Position numbers and translations under genes: made by a program
Shown here: piece after piece, positions 16,686 to 25,445 of the stretch
Layout: every line of letters begins with the position of its first letter
Position numbering within the stretch: position 1 is the first letter of the stretch
From: Vibrio pacinii DSM 19139
Lineage (GTDB): Bacteria; Pseudomonadota; Gammaproteobacteria; Enterobacterales; Vibrionaceae
Direction of reading: 5' to 3'
Assembly (NCBI RefSeq): GCF_000711795.1
Contig: NZ_JONH01000019.1
Coordinates: forward strand, 24,301-88,300
Length of the DNA stretch: 64,000 nt
The notes under the pieces: model-generated
Databases searched by the model: none
What the model saw: the letters and a program-made list of their open reading frames with translations, nothing else
Told to the model about the DNA's origin: nothing

Positions 16686-17369
16686 TCAGTCGTGACTGCA
16701 ACCAAAGCCCTTGTTGCGGTGATCGTTCCGGTTGGCAATGGGCTTCGCGAGACGACTGATTCGATAGAAGAACTCGTTTAACTGTAGCGGGAACATTTCA
16801 GCGTCAGACAACAGCTCAAAACCTTCATTGCTAGGGGAATACGCTAATCCAGAGCATGGTTGGCTGTAATAAGCTTCAACCACCCTATCCCATGTCTTCC
16901 TCACTTTTTTGTAGAGAAAACGTCCCCAACCCTCTCGACCAGTACCTAAACTTTGAAAGAGAACCCTATCAAAGAGCAAGATAAGATGATGGTGCTTGCT
17001 GGTGGATTCATTCGCCTTCGCCGAGATATAACGAATGACCGTTTGCTGGTATTGATAAGTTCTGCCCGTGTATTTGTCCTTACAGAGCTCATTAGTCTCC
17101 GATTCTAAAATACGAAAGAAATGGGCAAACACCGTTAGGTAATCACCCCCTAAGTCACTCGGTAGATTTAGGTTGATGTGAACAGCAAAGATTCTTGGGT
17201 ATTGGTTTAGTGCATCATTCAGCACTCGGTCTATCTCCTCCAGGTATTCGAGGACGAGACCATCTTCAAAGTAGTAGAGAGGTTTCCCATTAAAGGTTCT
17301 GTCATGAGTGATGGTGTGGTGGTTAAGAGCATCTGAACGACTATGAGCAACGTTAAGTTGATGAATCAT
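16686..17369 (-). CDS. Inovirus-Gp2/YfjJ-type protein B
   Basis: 227 residues. ITHDRTFNGKPLYYFEDGLV matches the N-terminal block of the other copies. The HUH-like position reads SKHHHLILLFDR, followed by WDRVVEAYY with the conserved tyrosine and GLAYSPSNEGFE. ATG 17369 has AGGAA 6 bases upstream, inside the 3' arm of an inverted repeat. The HUH reading (histidine pair for metal, tyrosine for DNA joining) is inference from motif order, not an established property of the family. Confidence 0.8.
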   Translation of the reverse strand: MIHQLNVAHSRSDALNHHTITHDRTFNGKPLYYFEDGLVLEYLEEIDRVLNDALNQYPRIFAVHINLNLPSDLGGDYLTVFAHFFRILESETNELCKDKYTGRTYQYQQTVIRYISAKANESTSKHHHLILLFDRVLFQSLGTGREGWGRFLYKKVRKTWDRVVEAYYSQPCSGLAYSPSNEGFELLSDAEMFPLQLNEFFYRISRLAKPIANRNDHRNKGFGCSHD

Positions 17370-17374
17370 GATTG

Positions 17375-17407
17375 GTTCCTGTGGTTTGTTGTGATTCCCA
17401 CAGGAAC
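17375..17407 (-). promoter_or_regulatory. leader inverted repeat containing the ribosome binding site of gene B
   Basis: GTTCCTGTGG / CCACAGGAAC: perfect 10-base arms with a 13-base loop. The AGGAA ribosome binding site lies wholly in the 3' arm. Confidence 0.65.
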
Positions 17408-17428
17408 TGTAACTACCGTAATTTTAAG

Positions 17429-18106
17429 CTACTTATGACTATGGCCGAAATTTCGTCTACCGCTACCAAAGTGCTTAGTGTTCTCTTTTGCTAGATAGCT
17501 AATGTGCTTGAAGAACTCATCAAACGCATCATCAAAGTCATCAGAGTTACAATTCAAGCGGTGGATGACCACACTGTCACTATTCTTTCTCTTTGAAAAA
17601 TGGACTAATCCATTAGCTTCTTCATAGTCGACACCTGCTACCCTCGCCCATGCTTCTACGATAAAAGAGCCTAAGTTCTCCTGTTGCGTTTGAGTTTTCC
17701 CCAACCAGTTAAATCTATCTTTGTTGAACATGAGTACTAGGTGATAGTGGTCATTTATCGAGCTAGAGCGTTCCCTCACCCAAACAATCCGCACTTTACA
17801 GGGATGCACTCTACTCCCTTCTCTTTTCTTTCGCTTTCCCGAGTGCTCAATCTGCGACTGTAATGAGCGTAAAAAATCGGTCATCACATTACCGCTCATT
17901 TCATTTTTCCTGAGCTTAGGAAACCTCAAATCCACGCGAATAGCCATAAGCCGAGGATACTCGTCCAATGCGAGATCAATCGTATTGTGCATTTTATCTA
18001 AGTAGTCGATATAGAGTGGACCATGCTCGGTCTGGATAGGTCTACCCAGAAACGTTTTCTTGGTGGTTAGTCTGAGGTTTTTGTTTTTTCTAGAACGTAC
18101 ATTCAT
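17429..18106 (-). CDS. Inovirus-Gp2/YfjJ-type protein C
   Basis: 225 residues, the first of the three paralogues in transcription order. It keeps the clearest HUH-like block, NDHYHLVLMFNKDRF, then AWARVAGVDY and GLVHFSKRKNSDS. The N-terminus is basic (RSRKNKNLRLTTKKTF). It is the best candidate for an active replication initiator; A and B may be divergent copies. ATG 18106 has AGGAG 9 bases upstream. Confidence 0.8.
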   Translation of the reverse strand: MNVRSRKNKNLRLTTKKTFLGRPIQTEHGPLYIDYLDKMHNTIDLALDEYPRLMAIRVDLRFPKLRKNEMSGNVMTDFLRSLQSQIEHSGKRKKREGSRVHPCKVRIVWVRERSSSINDHYHLVLMFNKDRFNWLGKTQTQQENLGSFIVEAWARVAGVDYEEANGLVHFSKRKNSDSVVIHRLNCNSDDFDDAFDEFFKHISYLAKENTKHFGSGRRNFGHSHK

Positions 18107-18107
18107 T

Positions 18108-18141
18108 CCTATCTACTCCTGTGTTTAGGTTCATAGATAGG
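18108..18141 (-). promoter_or_regulatory. leader inverted repeat before gene C
   Basis: CCTATCT / AGATAGG arms with a 20-base loop. The 3' arm occupies the spacer between AGGAG and the ATG. The ACACAGGAG before it matches ACACAGGAG in the AlpA gene leader. Confidence 0.5.
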
Positions 18142-18676
18142 TCTGTGTCGTTAATTTTAATTGCGTACTGTGAGTCACTAGGGATGACTCAGTAGAGGGT
18201 TTATATAGATACGAAGATAATATAATACTAACCAGACAGACATCGACCAAAAATTAAAATAATCAACAAATCGAAAAAACAACAGAGATTATATCAAAAA
18301 AAGTCTATAACGACATTGAACAATGAAAAAACCACCAAAAACATATAATAAAAAACATCATATCAGTTTCATTTTAAATACCCCCCCTACAGTAAACATC
18401 TCTAGAAATATTAGATATAACTATTTTTTCCTTTAAATCATCTAAAGTTATACATAACAACGTAACTTATCATCGGTTCAACAATACAGAGGTGAGTCTT
18501 CATTCAGACTTACCGCTTTAAAGTGCCTTTCACATCAACATTTCTCTGTGAATCTATCACTAATTAGGCATTGACCACATAGCAACAAAGACACTACTTA
18601 GTTCATACAACTCTAAACAAACACTTGAAAAACGTCCAAAAACACGTTAAAAAATTAATACAAAAACTACTGAGTA
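18142..18676. promoter_or_regulatory. AT-rich control region between gene C and the divergent unknown gene
   Basis: 535 bases without a gene, strongly AT-rich with long A runs. It carries a perfect 7-base inverted repeat, TGAGTCA (18171-18177) and TGACTCA (18185-18191), 65 bases upstream of gene C, a good operator candidate. Divergent promoters must lie here. An origin of replication is possible but no iterons are visible. Confidence 0.5.
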
Positions 18677-19435
18677 ATGATGATGCCACAAATCCACCAG
18701 ACCGATAGAGATAAAAAATTAAAAAATTTTATTTCAAGAAGAGATCTTAGCTTCATAGATAATAGTGATCCTGTGAGCATAGCTATACCATACATTTTTC
18801 TTTATATTCATAATTTCCAAGAAAATGGCGATATCATACCTAGATTTGGATTAACAAGAATAACTGAAAAGTTTAGATTGGAAGATTTTGTTGGTGTTAT
18901 AGAGGTATATAGAACTCAAGATATGCTAGAAGTTTTCTTTGATTATAATGAAAACTCTAACATCGATAGTAGTATAAAAGGAAAGGTAAATGATAAAATA
19001 TCCAAATTTTACGAAAAATATAAATCTGAAAATAAACTTTCTTGGATAGAAAAAGGAAACCGAGATCAGGCTATTTGGCTGAAGAAATATATATCCAATA
19101 ATGAACTAATAGAAACAATAACAAAAAGAATTCCTAAGTGCTTGAATAAAGAAGAATTAATTCATATAACCGTACCTTCATTAATTTATTCAATGGACAT
19201 GGAAGATGCAGAAAGGGAATTATTGATAATAAAAATGAGACAGGCTTGGGGACAGGTTAAATATAGAAATAAGATAAAAAAAGAAAACAAAGTTAACTTT
19301 AACTTTGTTACAGATAAGAGAACAAAAGAAAAACTTAAAAAATTATCATGTGTTTATGATCTAACAATGAATGAAACTCTTGACCGGTTGATAAATGCGG
19401 CTTACCAGAGCTCATCCAAAAAAAATGAATCTTAA
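18677..19435 (+). CDS. AT-rich hypothetical protein with ribbon-helix-helix-like C-terminus
   Basis: 252 residues, no family recognised. The gene is far more AT-rich than its neighbours and uses AT-ending codons, a sign of recent transfer. The last ~45 residues (VTDKRTKEKLKKLSCVY, then LTMNETLDRLINAAY) resemble an Arc/MetJ-type ribbon-helix-helix. The middle is charged and helical, and no membrane segment is visible. It sits between the integrase and the Gp2 cassette, a position where small elements often carry cargo. It could be a regulator or an accessory (for example defence) gene; the sequence does not decide. Confidence 0.7.
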   Translation: MMMPQIHQTDRDKKLKNFISRRDLSFIDNSDPVSIAIPYIFLYIHNFQENGDIIPRFGLTRITEKFRLEDFVGVIEVYRTQDMLEVFFDYNENSNIDSSIKGKVNDKISKFYEKYKSENKLSWIEKGNRDQAIWLKKYISNNELIETITKRIPKCLNKEELIHITVPSLIYSMDMEDAERELLIIKMRQAWGQVKYRNKIKKENKVNFNFVTDKRTKEKLKKLSCVYDLTMNETLDRLINAAYQSSSKKNES

Positions 19436-19493
19436 TCTCCACCAGATCTCTTAACCACAGCACCTAGTGGATTACATAGAACCAGACGACCAC

Positions 19494-20753
19494 CTAAGCC
19501 ATCTTAGCAGAGGGTAACGGGTGGACGTTCGCTTCCATTAGTGATTGCAACTTGTTACCCCATGCCTCCAGAACCTTCAACTGCTCATCGATATAATCAT
19601 GATGGTTATAGACTCTGAGCATACCTGGCAGCTGGTGGCCGACTGTCTTTTCAATCGCTACGATATCTAACCCCATTTCACTACAACGACTGATAAAGGT
19701 ACGGCGCAAGTCATGAGGTGAAAAGCGCTCAAAATCGCTAGGTAGATTACGTTTGATCAATGCCCGTACAGCCGCAGGTTCTTGCACTCTATCGACCATT
19801 AATTGGGGCCATACCAACTTCCACTTACTTGGCACACTGTCACGCTGCTCGTTTAGAAGTGCAAGCAAATAGCCACTTAAAGGCACTTTACGTGCGTCTT
19901 GGCTTTTAGTGTGTCGCTCTTCTGAGCTGGCTGGTAATAGCCAAATTCCCTCATCAAAATCTAACTCACTCCAACGCATTTCCAGTACGGCACTAATACG
20001 CTGTCCACAACCAAGTAAGAACTGCATTAAACGGATGTTCGAGGGATCTGTACGCCATGACGGCATACTCGTTAACAGAATCTTTAACTCTGAAAAGCTT
20101 AAATTACGTTTTGTGACTTTAGAGCCGCCACCAACGTCTTTTGCTTTCAGTTGGGGTGCAGGATGAGTATCGAGCATATTTAGCGCTAGGGCATGGTTAA
20201 TCACTTGGTTGATGATTTTATGGCAAACTCCAATGGCCCCCGCCATACGCTTACCGTCTTTATCAACCTTAGCATCAAAGACCCTATTGAGGTCATATAT
20301 GCTTAAATCTGCCAATTTGATGTTACCGAGAACTGGCTTGATATCTCGATTGTAAATGGTCCTCGACTGGTCACCCCGTAGCTGTTTTGATAGCCGTTTC
20401 TCATCAAAGCTAATAAACGCATCATCAAAGGTTTTCGCTTCATCTTGCGCTCGTTTCTCTATATCCAGTTCAACCTTTGGGTTCTTACCATTCTCCAACC
20501 AACTTCGATAACGGCCAGCTTCCTTTCGCGCCTGATCCAATGTCATCCCGCGCTCTGGTTTGATCTTAATGTATCGACCCATAGAGATTTTTTCGTGTTT
20601 CTTCCCTACTTGAAAACGAAAGATCCAAGTCATCGTGCCTGTTGGACGAACTCGAATGTTCAATCCTTCGACCTTCTTATCGGGAATCGAGTATTCCTTA
20701 TCCTGTGGCTTCAATGCTTGCAACGTTGCATTGGTGCTGATTCGTTTCGTCAT
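19494..20753 (-). CDS. P4-type tyrosine integrase
   Basis: 419 residues. N-terminal DUF4102-like arm-binding domain (about 1-95), SAM-like core-binding domain (about 107-205), catalytic domain from about 218. The catalytic residues are R252 in GCGQRISAVLEMRW, H347 and R350 in SPHDLRRTF, H373 in VGHQL and nucleophile Y382 in LRVYNHHDY. It reads away from the attachment site at 20937-20983, as usual for this family. It appears intact, so the element may still be excisable. Confidence 0.95.
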   Translation of the reverse strand: MTKRISTNATLQALKPQDKEYSIPDKKVEGLNIRVRPTGTMTWIFRFQVGKKHEKISMGRYIKIKPERGMTLDQARKEAGRYRSWLENGKNPKVELDIEKRAQDEAKTFDDAFISFDEKRLSKQLRGDQSRTIYNRDIKPVLGNIKLADLSIYDLNRVFDAKVDKDGKRMAGAIGVCHKIINQVINHALALNMLDTHPAPQLKAKDVGGGSKVTKRNLSFSELKILLTSMPSWRTDPSNIRLMQFLLGCGQRISAVLEMRWSELDFDEGIWLLPASSEERHTKSQDARKVPLSGYLLALLNEQRDSVPSKWKLVWPQLMVDRVQEPAAVRALIKRNLPSDFERFSPHDLRRTFISRCSEMGLDIVAIEKTVGHQLPGMLRVYNHHDYIDEQLKVLEAWGNKLQSLMEANVHPLPSAKMA

Positions 20754-20776
20754 CGTTGGAAAACCTCTGCATTTCT

Positions 20777-20833
20777 GGGTACGGCTCTGGGTACGGCGTG
20801 GGGTACGGGGAACATCGAGTTTCTATTGTACGG
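20777..20833. repeat. phased GGGTACGG repeats upstream of the integrase
   Basis: GGGTACGG occurs at 20777-20784, 20789-20796 and 20801-20808 (12-base period), and GTACGG again at 20828-20833. They lie between the integrase start and the attachment site, where arm-type Int sites or AlpA sites are expected. Confidence 0.6.
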
Positions 20834-20936
20834 CTTTGGACTCCAACGGACAATAAGATCATAAAAAACAATATTAATCATGATCTTACAATTAAAAAAT
20901 ATAACTCTGTAGACTTTGATGGACTAAAGGTTCTAT

Positions 20937-20983
20937 TTACCCACCACATGGAAGCGGGTGTAATGCTAGAGCGTAAAGTCTAA
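20937..20983 (+). other. trmA: attR: duplicated 3' end of trmA
   Basis: The frame ending at the TAA at 20981-20983 reads THHMEAGVMLERKV, the C-terminus of TrmA (tRNA m5U54 methyltransferase; E. coli ends in FPYTHHMECGVLLTAK). The residues just before it do not match TrmA. It is followed by a terminator and yijD, the normal neighbour. I infer that an element integrated at the trmA 3' end and regenerated the gene at its far end, outside this window. Confidence 0.75.
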
Positions 20984-20999
20984 ATATCACTTTGATATA

Positions 21000-21029
21000 A
21001 AAAAACGAGCCGTGATGGCTCGTTTTTTT
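21000..21029 (+). terminator. terminator of trmA, shared with yijD
   Basis: AAAAACGAGCC / GGCTCGTTTTT stem with GTGAT loop and T-run on both strands; lies between convergent trmA and yijD ends. Confidence 0.85.
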
Positions 21030-21045
21030 ATGGCGTTGATAATGA

Positions 21046-21429
21046 TTACTCTTGAGCTTTTTCTGTGGCAGTCAGAAAACCAAGCTTTTTGGCTACCCAT
21101 AACAGTAAACCAAGGGTAATAAAGATTGCGAGCATGTTTGATCCTGCCTCAGGATACTGCGCTTTGATAAACGCAGAGTGACCAAAAGCACCAACAAAGA
21201 AACACGCCAGTCCGACTAAAGGAATATCTTCAGAGACCGGGTTACTTAAATACTCTCGATACAGAGCTTGGACTGACAGAGCCAGCGCAATCAATGGAAA
21301 AATAGAGAAAGAGACTTCGCTCATGGTTAACCATGACAGCACTGCATCACCACACATACCAGCGACTAGCGCCAGAACCAGTGTTTTTTTCTCAGAGCCA
21401 CGATTAACTTGGTTTGTTTCATTCGACAT
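21046..21429 (-). CDS. yijD: YijD inner-membrane protein (DUF1422)
   Basis: 127 residues with four hydrophobic segments (GTLLLALVAG-like start KKTLVLALVAGMCGD, then SIFPLIALALSV, LACFFVGAFG, NMLAIFITLGLLLWV). E. coli YijD has the same length and lies downstream of fabR as here. The start codon shares one base with the fabR stop (TAATG), so the two are translationally coupled. Function unknown. Confidence 0.9.
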   Translation of the reverse strand: MSNETNQVNRGSEKKTLVLALVAGMCGDAVLSWLTMSEVSFSIFPLIALALSVQALYREYLSNPVSEDIPLVGLACFFVGAFGHSAFIKAQYPEAGSNMLAIFITLGLLLWVAKKLGFLTATEKAQE

Positions 21430-22061
21430 TAATCTATCCCACCTTTTAATCGGTTACGTTCACGTTCTTTGCGATACCAAAACGCCCCTTTGGCGATCAT
21501 TCGCAACTGCATAATAAGACGCTCAGCGAGTTCATCACGCTCAGGTCTCTCTAAATCTAGCGCTTCAGCACCCGAGCTAAAAACTAACGTCACAGACGCT
21601 TCAGCTTGGGTAAAAGCTTCATCGCGCGCCATACCACTACTAATTAAGTATTCGGTCATCTCAGCAACAAAATGCTGCATTTCACGCGCCACAGCATTAC
21701 GAAATTCAAATGAGGTGCCTGAGCGTTCACGCAATAACAAACGCAAGACATTGGGACTGCTCTCGATAAATTCCATAAAGGTCTCTACCGACGTGCGTAT
21801 CACACTGCCCTCTTTTACAATACGCTGGCGCGCTTGACGCATCAGTTGGCGTAACAACAAACCACCTTCATCAACCATGGTCAGACCTAACTCGTCCATA
21901 TCTTTAAAGTGACGATAGAACGAGGTGGGGGCAATGCCCGCTTCACGTGCAACTTCACGTAGGCTCAAGTTGGAAAAACTGCGATCGGCACTGAGTTGAC
22001 TAAACGCAGCATCTATCAAAGAACGTCGTGTCTTCTCTTTCTGCTGTGCTCGGATTCCCAT
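21429..22061 (-). CDS. fabR: FabR, TetR-family repressor of unsaturated fatty-acid synthesis
   Basis: 210 residues from ATG 22061 ([15 protein letters not shown]), matching the E. coli start. The HTH is [20 protein letters not shown]; the C-terminal domain keeps [10 protein letters not shown] and [10 protein letters not shown]. It senses the unsaturated to saturated acyl thioester balance and represses fabA/fabB. In-frame ATGs at 22070 and 22103 are possible but lack ribosome binding sites and family support. Confidence 0.93.
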   Translation of the reverse strand: MGIRAQQKEKTRRSLIDAAFSQLSADRSFSNLSLREVAREAGIAPTSFYRHFKDMDELGLTMVDEGGLLLRQLMRQARQRIVKEGSVIRTSVETFMEFIESSPNVLRLLLRERSGTSFEFRNAVAREMQHFVAEMTEYLISSGMARDEAFTQAEASVTLVFSSGAEALDLERPERDELAERLIMQLRMIAKGAFWYRKERERNRLKGGID

Positions 22062-22357
22062 GGATTTCATAGCTGTAATTCTGTTTTTTACTTCTAATAC
22101 CATTAATATACAACGATTGGAGTAACGAGATAAGCCATAATCGTTCGCTTTGATGACCGAATGGCAATTAAATCGAGCTGAGTTGAGAATTCAATCCTTT
22201 CGCGACTAATTAGAGACATACAGCATACCCTTTAGCCATTTTGATCTATTCTGCGTGATCTCGCCGACTCTCTAGTGCGCTTATCATTTACGCTGTCAGC
22301 GAATCAGTTAAAATCTCGCTACAGCAATGTTAAGAATCTATAACAAGGAAAAGCGCT
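22062..22357. promoter_or_regulatory. divergent fabR / sthA promoter region
   Basis: About 300 bases between divergent genes; AAGGAAAAGCGCT is the sthA ribosome binding region. No recognisable operator was found. Confidence 0.45.
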
Positions 22358-23758
22358 ATGGCGGAGAATAACCACTTTGATGTAATCGTTATTGGTAGTG
22401 GCCCCGGAGGTGAAGGGGCAGCGATGGGATTAACCAAAGCGGGATTGAATGTTGCCATTGTGGAAAAAGAGAGCAGCGTCGGTGGCGGTTGTACTCACTG
22501 GGGAACGATTCCCTCTAAAGCATTACGTCATGCCGTTAGCCGTATTATTGAATTCAATAACAACCCGCTGTTTTGCCACAACAACACCAGTTTGCATTCC
22601 ACCTTTTCCAATATTCTTGGTCATGCAAAATCAGTGACAGATAAGCAAACGCGCTTGCGTCAAGGTTTCTACGATCGTAATCAGTGTTCATTGATCTTTG
22701 GTACCGCTCGCTTCACCGATAAGTACACTATCGCCGTGATGCAAAGTGATGGTACCGAAGAGACTTACAGCGCGGATCGCTTTGTGATTGCCACTGGCTC
22801 ACGCCCGTACCAACCAGCCGATGTCGATTTCACACATCAACGTATTTACGACAGCGACTCGATTTTGAGTCTGAAACATGACCCTCGCCATATCATTATC
22901 TACGGAGCCGGGGTTATCGGCTGTGAGTACGCCTCTATCTTCCGCGGGTTAGGCGTCAAAACCGATCTAATTAACACCCGAGATCGACTACTTTCTTTCC
23001 TTGATAACGAAGTGTCGGACGCGCTGTCTTATCATTTCTGGAACAGCGGTGTCGTTATTCGCAATGATGAAACGTATCAGAAAATTGAAGCCACAGAAGA
23101 CGCCGTGATTGTTCACTTAGAGTCAGGCAAGAAAATGCGCGCCGATTGTATTTTGTACGCCAATGGCCGCACTGGTAATACCGATAAGCTTAATCTTGCT
23201 GCTGTTGGCCTTGAAGCAGACTCTCGTGGTCAGTTGAAAGTTGACACTAACTATCAAACAGACATTGACCATGTCTACGCCGTCGGTGACGTGATTGGTT
23301 ATCCAAGTCTTGCAAGCGCCGCTTATGACCAAGGTCGCTTCGTCGCGCAGGCGATTAATAAAGGCCAAGCAGAAGGGCTTTTGATTGATGACATTCCAAC
23401 GGGTATCTACACCATTCCCGAGATTAGCTCTGTCGGCAAAACCGAACAGGAGTTAACGGCAGCCAAAGTTCCATATGAAGTTGGGCGCTCTTCGTTCAAG
23501 CACCTTGCTCGCGCTCAGATCGCAGGTAAAGATATTGGCAGTTTGAAGATTCTCTTCCACCGCGAAACAAAAGAAATTTTAGGCATCCATTGCTTTGGTG
23601 AACGAGCCGCTGAGATCATCCACATCGGCCAGGCGATTATGGAGCAAAAAGGCGAAGCCAATACCATCGAATACTTCGTCAATACGACCTTCAACTATCC
23701 AACCATGGCTGAAGCGTATCGCGTCGCTGCGCTCAATGGCCTCAACCGACTGTTTTAA
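22358..23758 (+). CDS. sthA: soluble pyridine nucleotide transhydrogenase SthA (UdhA)
   Basis: 466 residues; a cytoplasmic FAD enzyme that passes electrons between NADPH and NAD+, usually consuming NADPH. The FAD-binding motif is [32 protein letters not shown] has threonine instead of the second redox cysteine of lipoamide dehydrogenases, diagnostic for SthA. The NAD(P) fold starts [17 protein letters not shown], and the dimerisation domain ends [11 protein letters not shown]. Confidence 0.96.
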   Translation: MAENNHFDVIVIGSGPGGEGAAMGLTKAGLNVAIVEKESSVGGGCTHWGTIPSKALRHAVSRIIEFNNNPLFCHNNTSLHSTFSNILGHAKSVTDKQTRLRQGFYDRNQCSLIFGTARFTDKYTIAVMQSDGTEETYSADRFVIATGSRPYQPADVDFTHQRIYDSDSILSLKHDPRHIIIYGAGVIGCEYASIFRGLGVKTDLINTRDRLLSFLDNEVSDALSYHFWNSGVVIRNDETYQKIEATEDAVIVHLESGKKMRADCILYANGRTGNTDKLNLAAVGLEADSRGQLKVDTNYQTDIDHVYAVGDVIGYPSLASAAYDQGRFVAQAINKGQAEGLLIDDIPTGIYTIPEISSVGKTEQELTAAKVPYEVGRSSFKHLARAQIAGKDIGSLKILFHRETKEILGIHCFGERAAEIIHIGQAIMEQKGEANTIEYFVNTTFNYPTMAEAYRVAALNGLNRLF

Positions 23759-23774
23759 TATTCATGTCTTGTTT

Positions 23775-23797
23775 CAAGCCGGACCCTGTCCGGCTTG
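23775..23797 (+). terminator. sthA terminator
   Basis: CAAGCCGGAC / GTCCGGCTTG perfect 10-base stem, CCT loop, then TTTGTGTTT. Confidence 0.8.
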
Positions 23798-23883
23798 TTT
23801 GTGTTTAAGTCAATACTGACTGGTTGACTGCGTCACTGATTGAGAAATTAAACGACCCGTTTGTTTGGATCATTACAGTAAGA

Positions 23884-24702
23884 TCACCAACGCAGCTGAA
23901 CCACGACTGGGGTTAAACGCTGCTTTAGGAACTGGAATTTACTGATCCAACGCTGCCAAAGCTTCCAACGACCGCAATCACGTTCAAGTGGTGAATCCGT
24001 TTTAACCCAACGTGCCCAAGGCAAATAACCTAGCATCGCCTCTCCTGGCGAACGATAACCATGTTGATAATGACTGGCTCCCATCTTTTGTCCCAACTTA
24101 CTCACACACAAATCTCCAGCTAAAACCATACAAATCCGTGCGCTGTCGAAATGACAGCCAAGCGCCTGCACAAACTTGGCGATTTGCTGTTGATTACAAT
24201 CTAACAAAGCGTGTTCACAAACAATCATGACCGGGCTCTTATCCCCCACCGGTAACTGCGTCAGCCAGCTTAAATCATCAACACTGCCACACAGGTGATG
24301 GTAGCGTTCGCTATGATGAAACAGTTTTTTTCGCCACAACAAGTGTTCTGTTACATCCAATTCGAGCCAGTGACAACGGCCATTATCGACCCGGTAGAAA
24401 CGCGTATCCAACCCTGCCCCAACATTAATGATCCAACCATCGGGATTGCGTTTAATAAAAGCGGATACGTGCTGATCGCATAGACGGGCTAAGGTGACAT
24501 GAAGTAGTTGCTTCTGGTCAATATCACCAGAGAAGCATTCGGGAGCGAGTTGACAGCGTTGGCAAGCACGCGCGGCGATCGGATCGTAAACTAGGCCATT
24601 GTCGATTAAACTCTCACGACTGCGCAGCCACATAGGTTGGAGCAAATTGACTGGGATTTGATAGCGATGTTGATTGGATTGGGGGTTAGTGGCCATTATC
24701 AT
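23884..24702 (-). CDS. leucine-carboxyl-methyltransferase-family SAM-dependent O-methyltransferase
   Basis: 272 residues of the LCM/PpmA type: the SAM-binding motif INVGAGLDTRFYR is followed by WLELDVTE, and DPIAARACQRCQ lies near the start. These enzymes methylate carboxyl or hydroxyl groups of small molecules. Starts at 24702 or 24696. Two Fur-box-like sequences (24728-24746, 24759-24773) lie just upstream, which suggests iron control and possibly a siderophore-related role. Substrate unknown. Confidence 0.85.
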   Translation of the reverse strand: MIMATNPQSNQHRYQIPVNLLQPMWLRSRESLIDNGLVYDPIAARACQRCQLAPECFSGDIDQKQLLHVTLARLCDQHVSAFIKRNPDGWIINVGAGLDTRFYRVDNGRCHWLELDVTEHLLWRKKLFHHSERYHHLCGSVDDLSWLTQLPVGDKSPVMIVCEHALLDCNQQQIAKFVQALGCHFDSARICMVLAGDLCVSKLGQKMGASHYQHGYRSPGEAMLGYLPWARWVKTDSPLERDCGRWKLWQRWISKFQFLKQRLTPVVVQLRW

Positions 24703-24727
24703 CTTCCTTCTGTCGCCAGAAGAAGAT

Positions 24728-24773
24728 GATAATGAATATCAGTTACAAAAGCAACAAATGAGAATTGATCTCA
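24728..24773 (-). promoter_or_regulatory. two Fur-box-like sites before the methyltransferase gene
   Basis: GATAATGAATATCAGTTAC (24728-24746) agrees with the 19-base Fur consensus at 14 positions. TGAGAATTGATCTCA (24759-24773) is a 7-1-7-type element with perfect outer symmetry (TGAGA / TCTCA). Confidence 0.5.
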
Positions 24774-24781
24774 ACTATTAA

Positions 24782-25402
24782 CTACATCCAGTCGGTATTG
24801 CGGATAATGCCGACAGCCAGCCCTTCTATTGCGAGATGCTGGCTAGTAAGATCAACTTTGATCGGTGCAAACTCATCGTTTTCTGCATGCAACAGTACTG
24901 TTGAGCCTTTACGCTCAAGACGCTTGACCGTTACGTCGTCGTCGACACGGGCCACCACGACTTGACCATCACGCACATCTTGGGTCTTGTGCACCGCAAG
25001 CAAATCGCCATCCATGATGCCGATATCTTTCATACTCTCGCCATTTACACGCAAAAGAAAATCCGCTTGAGGCTTGAACATACCAGGGTCGACCTGATAA
25101 TGCGTCTCGACGTGCTCTTGCGCTAAAATAGGTTCACCGGCTGCAACTTGGCCAATCAACGGCAGACCTTGATCGTCATTTGCAGCGTCTTGAAGCAAGA
25201 TACGGATACCACGCGAAGCGCCTGGAATGATCTCAATCGCTTGCTTACGCGCAAGCGCTTTTAAATGCTCTTCTGCTGCATTAGCGGAGCGAAACCCCAA
25301 TTCTCGAGCAATTTCTGCTCGTGTTGGTGGCATACCTGTCACATCAATTTTGTTCTTGATGAGGTCAAACACTTGTTGCTGGCGGGGCGTTAGCGGCTTC
25401 AT
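24782..25402 (-). CDS. lexA: LexA, SOS repressor
   Basis: 206 residues. N-terminal winged helix with [21 protein letters not shown]; self-cleavage site A88-G89 in GQVAAGEP; catalytic dyad S123 (NGESM) and K160 (VTVKR), matching E. coli S119/K156. RecA filaments trigger self-cleavage and release the SOS regulon. Two SOS boxes directly upstream indicate autorepression. Confidence 0.98.
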   Translation of the reverse strand: MKPLTPRQQQVFDLIKNKIDVTGMPPTRAEIARELGFRSANAAEEHLKALARKQAIEIIPGASRGIRILLQDAANDDQGLPLIGQVAAGEPILAQEHVETHYQVDPGMFKPQADFLLRVNGESMKDIGIMDGDLLAVHKTQDVRDGQVVVARVDDDVTVKRLERKGSTVLLHAENDEFAPIKVDLTSQHLAIEGLAVGIIRNTDWM

Positions 25403-25409
25403 AAGTCAC

Positions 25410-25445
25410 CTGTCTTTTTATACAGTTGACTGTGAGTATATCCAG
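25410..25445 (-). promoter_or_regulatory. tandem SOS (LexA) boxes
   Basis: CTG-N10-CAG occurs twice: CTGTCTTTTTATACAG at 25410-25425 and CTGTGAGTATATCCAG at 25430-25445, the same double arrangement as in E. coli lexA. Confidence 0.85.
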
